Below, in pieces: positions 57,231 through 64,000 of a stretch of DNA of 64,000 bases (positions are counted from its first letter, which is position 1; the number at the start of each line of letters is the position of its first letter). Position numbers and translations under genes: made by a program. Origin of the DNA: Paulinella micropora. Taxonomy: Eukaryota; Cercozoa; Imbricatea; Euglyphida; Paulinellidae. Location of the stretch: the NCBI GenBank assembly GCA_019918135.1, contig WBZZ01006900.1, forward strand, positions 62,501 through 126,500, written 5' to 3'. The notes beneath the pieces are model-generated. The model was not told the DNA's origin. It worked only from the letters and a program-made list of their open reading frames with translations, and did not search any database.

Positions 57231-57243
57231 AACTTTCCGTTGA

Positions 57244-57471
57244 AAGCGAAAAAAATCCTTCTCGCTGGAAGATGTTCAAAAGGTAATCCACGACGAAACA
57301 AAAGCGATTGAAGAAAAGAGAAATGCTCAACCAAAGGACACATTTCACTTCGGTAAATACAAGGGTAAAAAAATAGAAGACATTGCCAAGATTGATAAGC
57401 CATACATTGAATGGTTAGTCCGTCAGCCGTGGTGTAGCAATAAAGACGAATTGAAAAAGTATTTATGATTA
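57244..57471 (+). pseudogene. ExoX C-terminal-like module, copy 1
   Basis: The plus strand encodes FGKYKGKKIEDIAKIDKPY and EWLVRQPWCSNKDELKKYL, closely similar to the gene at 57499-57681. This is the small module known from the C-terminus of exodeoxyribonuclease X and DUF3820-type proteins. The two copies lie in tandem, so a local duplication happened. The 5' border is uncertain. Confidence 0.55.
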
Positions 57472-57498
57472 TAATAAATAAATTTTATATAATATACA

Positions 57499-57681
57499 AT
57501 GAGTGAAGCCGAAGCAAAAAAAGAAATTCCCGTTGAAGAGGAAGAAGCCGTTCTACAATACGGAAAATATATACACAAAAAAATAGAAGACGTTGCCAAG
57601 ATTGATAAGCCGTATCTTGAATGGCTAGTTCAACAGCCTTATTTTAAGAATAAAGATGAAGTAAAAAAGTATTTATCGTAG
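57499..57681 (+). CDS. ExoX C-terminal-like small protein, copy 2
   Basis: The 60-residue product consists of an acidic N-terminus (MSEAEAKKEIPVEEEEA) and the module YGKYIHKKIEDVAKIDKPYL, EWLVQQPYFKNKDEVKKYL. The GKY...I.DV..(I/D).PYLEWL pattern is that of the ExoX-C/DUF3820 module, found alone or joined to nucleases in phages and large DNA viruses, where a nucleic-acid-binding role is suspected. It is on the opposite strand to both neighbours, and its 3' end overlaps the end of the leftward gene at 57673 by a few bases. An AT-rich TATATAATATACA precedes the ATG. Confidence 0.7.
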   Translation: MSEAEAKKEIPVEEEEAVLQYGKYIHKKIEDVAKIDKPYLEWLVQQPYFKNKDEVKKYLS

Positions 57682-58311
57682 GTGATACATTTTACCTCTA
57701 ATATTGATTTCTTTTTTTATTACTCGCAGTATTGCTTTCTGTTTGTGGAATTCGCTAAACTTAGTGAAATGCGGTTCTTTTAATAAGCCGTTTTCAACTT
57801 CTACTTCTCTATTAACTTCCAGGTATTGTTGAAGGATGTCTTTGAATTGTATGATGTCGAAGTGGTGGTCAACATGGACATCAACTCTCTCATATATATC
57901 GCCACTTACTTCGCACACGTAGCGGGGTTCTACGAATACATCAATTGCCATAAGGTCTAGATATTCTTGTATTTGTGGTCTTATCGTATTCCTGCTCGCA
58001 TCTTTTATCACTCTAGCCATTTTTTTTGTTTCACTAAGCCCCATGAGTTCAACACAGCAATTCCACGAAAACGGCTTACCACCCGAACGAAAGTGTTTGC
58101 TTCCTGTGGTCAAATTACTTTCAACGTCAATGATGCCATCTTTTATGCCCGGATGATGGGTTATCAGATCTTGCACGAAATCGCTATCTTCTGGGTTAAG
58201 TACTTCTCCATCAGCATACTTGCTTATAAGTATCCTTATGTGGGATTTGATAGACGCTTTTGTTAGAAACCGCATCCCTCCAATGATGTACAACTTACGA
58301 CGGTAAAACAT
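57673..58311 (-). CDS. DUF3223/DCL-like protein with a possible HNH-type C-terminal part
   Basis: The 212-residue product has, at about 15-90, the pattern of the DUF3223 (DCL) family: an ASIKSHIRILISKYADGE helix, EDSDFVQDLITHHPG, and SWNCCVELMG where family members have a DFS..KC block. The second half starts with a conserved-looking NTIRPQIQEYLD. It then has YVCEVSGDIYERVDVHVDHH, where a C..(T/S)G and VDH arrangement recalls HNH-like sites in phage DUF3223 proteins. A nuclease or RNA-processing role is possible. A second Met at residue 13 could be the real start. It is the first of the leftward genes and overlaps the small ExoX-C-like gene tail to tail. Confidence 0.6.
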   Translation of the reverse strand: MFYRRKLYIIGGMRFLTKASIKSHIRILISKYADGEVLNPEDSDFVQDLITHHPGIKDGIIDVESNLTTGSKHFRSGGKPFSWNCCVELMGLSETKKMARVIKDASRNTIRPQIQEYLDLMAIDVFVEPRYVCEVSGDIYERVDVHVDHHFDIIQFKDILQQYLEVNREVEVENGLLKEPHFTKFSEFHKQKAILRVIKKEINIRGKMYHLR

Positions 58312-58367
58312 ATTACTATATTATTATATTAGAAAAAATTATTATAAAATTAATTAATTAGTATTTT

Positions 58368-58877
58368 CTATAAGTGATTTAATTCATTATGGCATCTTAT
58401 GACCCATTTTAAATGATATGTAGAATGTCTATGTCTTTTTCTGTGTGAATGAACAATTCGTCTTCCACAAGGGCATTCAACTTTTTTTAGATTATGGGCT
58501 CTCAATCTCTCCTTATGAATTTCTTTGTATTGTCTATTATATTCTTTTTTATTCTGATTACACGGGACTGTGATACCAGTTTTAAAATTATCGTTTATAC
58601 ACTTTGTATGTCTTATCCAGTATCCTTCTCTCTGTTCTAATTCAAGGTGGCTATCACAAGGGAAAGCTTCAATCAATTCAATCCTATAGTCATTCCTTTC
58701 TATAATTGAAAACGAATAAGTGTAATTTGTTTTTCCTTTTTTGTATTCATTCAGAAGATATGTGTGAGTTTTAGCTCTATGCTCCAATGTTTTAATCGTG
58801 CTTCCGATATACACCTCACCCGTCTTATTACAGATAAGCTTGTAGATTTTTCCGTTCTGATATTTGTTGTAGTTCAT
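58368..58877 (-). CDS. GIY-YIG endonuclease with C-terminal zinc finger
   Basis: The 169-residue product has a GIY-YIG fold at about 9-100: GKIYKLICNKTGEVYIGST contains the two tyrosine motifs, LEHRAKTH gives the arginine, and LELEQREGYWIRHTKCIN the catalytic glutamate. The C-terminal part is basic (KKEYNRQYKEIHKERLR) and ends in a Cys/His cluster (VECPCGRRIVHSHRKRHRH, then STYHLKW) resembling a C2H2 finger. Such stand-alone nucleases are frequent in large DNA viruses and PLVs, acting as homing or repair enzymes. The ATG follows CATTATATAAA, a TATA-like leader. Confidence 0.85.
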   Translation of the reverse strand: MNYNKYQNGKIYKLICNKTGEVYIGSTIKTLEHRAKTHTYLLNEYKKGKTNYTYSFSIIERNDYRIELIEAFPCDSHLELEQREGYWIRHTKCINDNFKTGITVPCNQNKKEYNRQYKEIHKERLRAHNLKKVECPCGRRIVHSHRKRHRHSTYHLKWVIRCHNELNHL

Positions 58878-58935
58878 TTTATATAATGGTTGGAGTTTAT
58901 GTTTAATATAAAATTACTCCATCCATCCATCCACA

Positions 58936-60192
58936 TCAATGGTCTTCTAAGAAATCAACGATAACACTCACATTTCCTCCATTATTAACAGTGGATACAG
59001 ACTTTTGTAAAAATGTTAGATTTTCGCCAGGCGCGAGTTGAACGTCGTAAGTTCGCAGGTCGATAAGTTGGCTAGAAGTAGCATTAACATAAAGTTTAAG
59101 GATGACGTCCGTTATAGTGGCACCACCAAGGGCAGTCGCAGATAGTAATACATCCTTTGATACGATTGAAGTTGTGGCATCAATATCAACGAAGTTCTCT
59201 GCCGTAAGTGCTCCTATCGTTTTCACAATTCGCACTATATTAACTTTGGCATCTTCGTTTGATATGCTCACGAGAGTTGGGTAAACAATTGAATAATAGG
59301 TCGCACCGCCATTAAAAGTTGTTTTATTTTTTATGCTGAGAATTGGGCTTTCAGTAGTGCTCGCCTTTTCATCTCCTTCCGCTTCGTTTGATATGCTTGT
59401 ATTAATAGTGTTAGTTCCTTCTATAAACATGCTAACACGCGCGGTTTTAAGGGATTGAATTCCTGTGTCGTTATCATTTCTCATAACAGCAGAAAATGGC
59501 AATGTAGTGTTTCGAAGGCTCACACCTAAATTAGAATTAGCATATCTTAAAGTGTGGATTAGTTGAAATTCTCCAGTGGTAGGGTTCTCAATATAAAATC
59601 GTATAGCACCAAATCCCAAATACTGAAACGAAATCTGAAATACATTTCCTTTAGTGAAGTCAATAACAGGCATAGCTGCGCTTCCATCGCACGGGTCGTC
59701 CCAGGCTGCTTGATTATAGCGGTAGCTAGCACCTCCTTTACAATGAAGAATATTCATTCCTTGATTATAACCTTTATAGAAATAGAAGCCATCATTTAAT
59801 CCACTATCTCCTATCCCGATAAATGAATAGTAGTCCTTAGTCTCGTCTGTATTCCATAGAGCCGTGAAACGAGTAAGGACGCCCATACCCGTTCTGTATT
59901 TAATTCTTTTTTTGCTTACCAACTCCGCATTACTCGTCGCGTCTGCTTGTGTCTTCAACTCTGCCATATTACTTGAAAATGAAACGGTGGATTTCGTTTC
60001 GGTCTTTGTCCATATTCGTGTGTTTATCGTATATGGGAAATTCTCCTGGACGACTGGTGTTAATTGGCTCGTTAATGCTTCGCCGAAAGCGGTTTTCATA
60101 TTATTGGTTTCAATGTGTCCGTCATACCCGACCTTTAGGTTTATAAAGTCTCCGTCCGGATTTTGAGCTATCAAATTTCTCTGATGAGACAT
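58936..60192 (-). CDS. putative virion fibre or receptor-binding protein
   Basis: The 418-residue product has no membrane segment and is rich in Ser, Thr, Asn and Gly with regular beta-strand patterns. A stretch of about 100-200 (KRIKYRTGMGVLTRFTALWN, then GIGDSGLNDGFYFYKGYNQG) resembles a G/F/Y-rich block I know from structural proteins of large DNA viruses. The region after 190 (FQISFQYLGFGAIRFYIENP) looks lectin-like. The C-terminal half is a series of beta repeats. It lies directly downstream of the capsid gene on the same strand, which supports a virion role. Fibre is an inference. Confidence 0.5.
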   Translation of the reverse strand: MSHQRNLIAQNPDGDFINLKVGYDGHIETNNMKTAFGEALTSQLTPVVQENFPYTINTRIWTKTETKSTVSFSSNMAELKTQADATSNAELVSKKRIKYRTGMGVLTRFTALWNTDETKDYYSFIGIGDSGLNDGFYFYKGYNQGMNILHCKGGASYRYNQAAWDDPCDGSAAMPVIDFTKGNVFQISFQYLGFGAIRFYIENPTTGEFQLIHTLRYANSNLGVSLRNTTLPFSAVMRNDNDTGIQSLKTARVSMFIEGTNTINTSISNEAEGDEKASTTESPILSIKNKTTFNGGATYYSIVYPTLVSISNEDAKVNIVRIVKTIGALTAENFVDIDATTSIVSKDVLLSATALGGATITDVILKLYVNATSSQLIDLRTYDVQLAPGENLTFLQKSVSTVNNGGNVSVIVDFLEDH

Positions 60193-60335
60193 AGTAGGAG
60201 CTTTTTTTACAAAAAACGTCCTACAACCTCAAAAAATGTTTTGTTAGAGTTTCTATATTATTAAAAAAATAAATTAACCATCAAAAATTAATAATTACCT
60301 CTTACCTAACTGGCGGGGTTGTAGGGGCGGAGACC

Positions 60336-61946
60336 CTAAGACATCATAATTTCAATTCCCTTAACGACAATAGTCCTCTGAAGAATAGCATAAGTATAAT
60401 AATTTAAGGCGACACTTGAGATAGAAGACCATTCATACCGCCGTTCAGTGTCCAAAGACAGACCAGACACTTCATACCCCTCTTCTTCTCTCTTGTCATA
60501 AAGCGGGCGGTTGTAGTCCCAGAAATCAACATGGAACCAGTTATACTTATACACATTAGTATTCAAAACGGCAGACCCCTTAAGTTTTTCCTTCAAAAGC
60601 ATATAGTCTTCATCGCGGGAACAAGTGATATCAAACTGCTGCATTCTATTACTATCCAGAGTAGTGTAATAAGAAGCAATCTTAGCCTGCGCTCTGTTAT
60701 CGCAATCGAACGCGGTATTTGAACTTTCGGTACTATTAAACGCACTAGTGTAAATTCGGCGAATTCTCTCACCCTGAGAGCGGTTCATCTTCAAAACAAA
60801 TGTATGATTGGTATTAGCTCAATCAGGAAGAGCGGTTTTCCACGAAATCTGGTTTTCGGTCTTGAACGAAAAGCCTTCACCCGCAATCTTTTGCTGAACA
60901 CCAACGATAACATTCGGGTCGGTTTCAACGGCGAGAAAGAGGTTAAGGTTAGTGATATTTGCTGCTTGTGGAGCCATCGTTGCTCCTGCTCCAACACTAA
61001 GGGCGTCAGTTCCATAAAACAAGGTTTTGTTCGTGCCCTCCCACACAATCCTCAAATCGAGAATTTCATTAAAACCAATAGTCTTATCAATTTCAAAAAT
61101 GGTTCCAAAAAGCATACCGAGAGGAATAGAAACATTGATAAGAGGAGTATCAGTGTTATCGGCTCCACCTTCAAAATACTTCGCCTCCTCATAAACAACA
61201 TCGACAAAGCTAGCCGCACCAGTTCCGTTCGCAATAAGAGCATCATCATGACGGCGGGCTGAGATAGAAGGCTGTTGAAAGGTATTCTTAACCTCTCCCT
61301 TCAATGTAGTAGTCAAAGCACGAAGGTTGTCCTTGACGGTGTTTATTTTTCCTTCAAGGTCGGTAATTGCGGCATTAACAGCAGCATCAGTATAAGTATT
61401 TCCACCTGCTGTTGCGATAGCAGTGTGTGCGGCAACATTTCCAACTGCTGCGATGGTATTACTCAAAGCATACAAATCATCATAACCAGTAGAAGGAACG
61501 GCGACAGTAGTTGGGGCATTACACTTTTGAAGCAAAGAGCCATAACCAGACACTGACCCGTGGTTTTCCAAAGCCATAAATCTTTCATAGGAAATCTCAG
61601 GCTTCCAAATCATCTTAGTGTAATTTCCAACATTTTGAAGATTACACAGATACTGTCCGCTTCTGCTTCGCAGTTCAATCGTCTTAATCATCGCCAGACA
61701 GTCCATAGGAATTCGGTTATACCTTCCACCACCGCCAGGCGCATCTGGCTTGTAAGTAAATCGCAACACAGACCTCGCAAGATTCAAAGGACGAGTAGGA
61801 ATTTCAAAAGTTGACTCAATTCCTCCCACGGTTGTAATCGGCACAGTCGCAAGACTTTCGCGAGCAGTAAGTTTGTTAAGCGAATACTTTCCGCGAATGA
61901 GCTCGCTCTGGCTGTGTGTAAGTTCTCCTCCATATTGGACAGGCAT
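60336..61946 (-). pseudogene. PLV major capsid protein (double jelly-roll) locus
   Basis: The locus starts MPVQYGGELTHSQSELIRGK and has STFEIPTRPLNLARSVLRFTY near residue 45, a typical early strand pattern of PLV major capsid proteins. Then come MDCLAMIKTIELRSRSGQYL and a long loop rich in Ala and Thr. The distal part includes YNWFHVDFWDYNRPLYD and RTIVVKGIEI, as in the last strands of the second jelly-roll. The total size of about 530 residues fits the family. Position between the penton and fibre-like genes agrees. It carries about one break in this copy. Trimers of this protein would form the icosahedral shell. Confidence 0.75.
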
Positions 61947-62007
61947 TTTTTTTTGTAAGTGCTTGTGGTTCTATATTTTGTAAATAGAAAAAAAATAAAT
62001 AATTAAA

Positions 62008-62822
62008 TTACCGAGATTTCAACAAATTAAAAAATGATGAAAATAAATTAAAATAATTCGTCTCGCGGTAAATCAACAATGTCATAACAATACCGAGACC
62101 GTTTAGGTTAATGGGTTGGTCGTTTTCGTCAGTTAAGTAAAACCTAAATACATTGTTAGAATTGGCTGACAGTCTTTTACCATACTCCGACCCGCTTCCA
62201 TCGTAGATAACAGATCCGAACGGGATTTCATTCGCTGTGTATATTTCTTGAAGCACGTGGTTGTCGCCTTCGCCAATCAGGTCCGACTGTAGATACAATT
62301 TTTTTCGCCCGTCAATATTATGACATTTGACGACCTCAGTGTATTATTAGTGAAGAAATAAGTAGAAGACCGCTCAAACTCCATTACTTCGTGGATGCGA
62401 GTTTCGTCATCAAATACAAACCGCGGTTGAATGTTAATTGGATTGTTCGCCACAGTAAACAATAACTTACCATCTTCGGGGTCAGTGTTGGTGTTGTTGC
62501 TCGTTATCGTGTACACGTAGTTGTTCGGGCTGTCTGCGGTTAACACTTCGGCCAGCTTATTTTTTAAGTTGTTCATCGTATAGTTGCCCTCGGGTATCGT
62601 AATGACCGCCTCGTTGCCGTTTTCGCTCAGAGTAAAAGTGTTGTAAGGACTGGCCACAGAGTAATACGACTTCGGCACATAGATATGTAAAATTTTACAA
62701 TGTGTTGGATTGTCCAGCCCTCTTAAATCCAAAGAGTGAGTAAAGTCGCTATCTGTGCCGTTTATCCTATTTTTGCTGTTTATGTAATAGATGCCCGAAC
62801 TTCTCCCACCTTTGTACTCCAT
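62008..62822 (-). pseudogene. PLV minor capsid (penton) protein locus
   Basis: The first part has SGIYYINSKNRINGTDSDFT, HIYVPKSYYSVASPYNTFTL and VITIPEGNYTMNNLKNKL, which together are the signature of the PLV/Polinton minor capsid protein that forms pentons (single jelly-roll). The distal part has LYLQSDLIGEGDNHVLQEIY, FGSVIYDGSGSEYGKRLS and FRFYLTDENDQPINLNGLGI, again typical of the end of this family. Size of about 270 residues is normal. The locus carries about one break. It lies between the protease and the capsid gene in the leftward virion block. Confidence 0.8.
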
Positions 62823-62878
62823 CGCACCTCCAAGTATATTATATATTCTAAAATATATTTTTATTTCACTGGCGGGGT

Positions 62879-64000
62879 CTAAATGAATGTACCAAAGCCG
62901 TAGCCGTTCTGCGATTTCAATTCCTCCGCCTCCTTCTCCTTCAAATCAGTCCATCCGCTGGCGAATTTAAAACGGGTTCCTTTCGCCCGCTCTAAAAGAA
63001 ACCGCATACTGTGCCATCCGCAGGTATCAGAGGTATCACTCTGTTGTTTTACTTGATTGACCTTCATTAATAAATAACTATCAGGACGGCTTTTATCTAA
63101 CAGCTGTTTCATTTGTTGCTGGAAAAGTTCAGTCGGCTCATATTCTGCTAGCGGGTCATAAACTTCAACAGCCCTGTCTCCATTCAAAGAAATCCAAACT
63201 GCTATCCAGTGCGAGCCTCCTTGATTATGGCGGTCTAAATTCATTATGAAACCGTATCGCTTTCTGCTTCCTGGGTTCAAAGTGTTGAGCTGGTCGCTGG
63301 GAACTGTGCCGAGAAACCACTTATGTTTTTTCATAATCTCATTTATTTCGTGCGTCATTAAGCCTTTGCCCTCTCCATCTTGCGGAGTGGCATCTTCTAA
63401 AGGCGGGGGTTGTGTGTCCGTTGTGGGTTGTGTATCTGGGGGTGGTGGTTGTGTGTCTGGGGGTGCGGGGGCTTGTCCCTGTGTCAACTCAAATATAAGC
63501 TGTTTAGCCTCTGGGGAACTAGGGGTCTGCTGATCGGGGGGTGCGGGGGCTTGCCCCTGCGGTGTCTGGGGTGTCGTTGGTGGTTGTTTTGTCTGCGGTG
63601 TTGTCTTTTGTTTTACAAGTTTATCTAGTGTGTCCCATCCATCCTCAGGAGAAGTTATTTTTTCTGTAAATTTTTGAGTGTACAACCATTGTTTCAATGT
63701 CTCTGAATAATTTTTCTTTTTGCCTTTTGGTTTTACAATTTTAATATCAAAACCTGCTTTTATGAGACTGGATACTACGACGTGATGTTTAGGTTTTCCA
63801 GTATTTTTTCGTTGTAATCTCATACCCTCTGTAAACATAGCATCAATAATTCTTTTTCTCTTTTCGTCTTTCAAATCTTTTGCTTGCTTGTTTACTTCAT
63901 CAGTTATATCAACTATGCCACTTGGAGATGATTTTGGAGTGTATTTTTTTGGCGTTTTTTCTTCAATAGGCGCTGTTAATAGTCCTTGCTTAGTTCTTCG
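62879..64000 (-). CDS. adenain-like maturation protease, extending beyond the window
   Basis: The C-terminal 170 residues are an adenovirus-type cysteine protease (C5 / Ulp1-like fold). It has HEINEIMKKHKWFLGTVPSD, GGSHWIAVWI with the catalytic His (63209-63211), VEVYDPLAEYEP with the acidic partner, and QQSDTSDTCGWHSMRFL with the nucleophile Cys (63020-63022). A Pro/Gln/Thr-rich linker of about 90 residues (QGQAPAPPDTQPPPPD) separates it from a basic N-terminal part (IKAGFDIKIVKPKGKKKN). The frame stays open to base 64000, so the protein is longer than seen. The enzyme would cleave capsid precursors. Confidence 0.85.
   Translation of the reverse strand, partial: RRTKQGLLTAPIEEKTPKKYTPKSSPSGIVDITDEVNKQAKDLKDEKRKRIIDAMFTEGMRLQRKNTGKPKHHVVVSSLIKAGFDIKIVKPKGKKKNYSETLKQWLYTQKFTEKITSPEDGWDTLDKLVKQKTTPQTKQPPTTPQTPQGQAPAPPDQQTPSSPEAKQLIFELTQGQAPAPPDTQPPPPDTQPTTDTQPPPLEDATPQDGEGKGLMTHEINEIMKKHKWFLGTVPSDQLNTLNPGSRKRYGFIMNLDRHNQGGSHWIAVWISLNGDRAVEVYDPLAEYEPTELFQQQMKQLLDKSRPDSYLLMKVNQVKQQSDTSDTCGWHSMRFLLERAKGTRFKFASGWTDLKEKEAEELKSQNGYGFGTFI

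Larger units (their letters stand above)
52250..64000. mobile_element. endogenous Polinton-like virus (PLV), left part
   Basis: The gene set is that of a Polinton-like virus: double jelly-roll major capsid protein, single jelly-roll minor capsid (penton) protein, adenain-like maturation protease, a family B-like polymerase, and accessory nucleases and lipase. Composition changes to AT-rich with very short spacers at about 52.7 kb. The left border is approximate. No terminal repeat can be confirmed because the right end is outside the window, and the packaging ATPase and integrase are not seen. It looks fairly young: most genes are open, with about three breaks. It may have been active, or remain close to an active form. 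Confidence 0.85.

Noticed and set aside
60815-60880. tRNA-like D-arm sequence TTAGCTCAATCAGGAAGAGC
   Set aside because: It lies inside the major capsid locus, and no matching T arm, acceptor stem or anticodon stem can be drawn. It is a chance A-box match.

Overview
The window looks like nuclear DNA of a eukaryote. It has a gene split by introns of more than 2 kb, tRNA-derived SINEs with (TTA)n tails, palindromic MITEs, Helitron-like elements, nested Ty3/gypsy and Ty1/copia LTR elements, and part of an endogenous Polinton-like virus (PLV). PLVs are best known from algae and other protists, so an alga or protist host is likely. No sequence here fixes the species.

Region 1 (1-5320): three phase-0 coding blocks (1-474, 2886-2951, 5231-5320) fit the 3' end of a host gene for a lysine-, alanine- and proline-rich, then coiled-coil protein. 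Both introns are largely filled by a repeat family that begins TC, ends CTAG and sits between A and T in TTA microsatellites (candidate non-autonomous Helitrons), plus one SINE. Region 2 (5321-11044): little coding; four palindromic MITEs with a shared core, two pieces of a copia-like LTR family (called Y here), and the decayed interior of a Y element.

Region 3 (11045-30923): a strand-switching mosaic of at least three gypsy lineages. Its last part (about 16.9-30.9 kb) is the 3' half of a giant gypsy element. A complete-length, recent copia element (20713-28836, 5-bp target duplication CTATT) interrupts it. Region 4 (30924-49740): a Y remnant, then a second giant gypsy element (about 33118-48945, 15.8 kb) with both LTRs, a primer binding site, a polypurine tract, gag, pol, a conserved post-integrase module and an extra 3' ORF. 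A solo LTR of another gypsy family and related flanking sequence follow.

Region 5 (49741-52249): three SINEs inserted tail-to-head in TTA tracts, and short possible host exons. The last candidate exon ends at a GTAAGT donor just before the viral element. Region 6 (about 52250 to the window end): an AT-richer PLV with short spacers. It carries a polymerase fused to a Pif1/RecD-like helicase, a class 3 lipase, ExoX-C-like modules, a DUF3223/DCL-like protein, a GIY-YIG nuclease, a fibre-like protein, the double jelly-roll major capsid protein, the minor capsid (penton) protein and an adenain-like protease that runs off the window. Replication genes read left to right and virion genes mostly right to left. 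The packaging ATPase and integrase are not in the window.

The LTR elements and the viral element are treated as fossils. Both giant gypsy copies and the copia element have broken coding regions although their LTR pairs are nearly identical. That suggests movement by proteins supplied in trans, or uncorrected sequencing indels.
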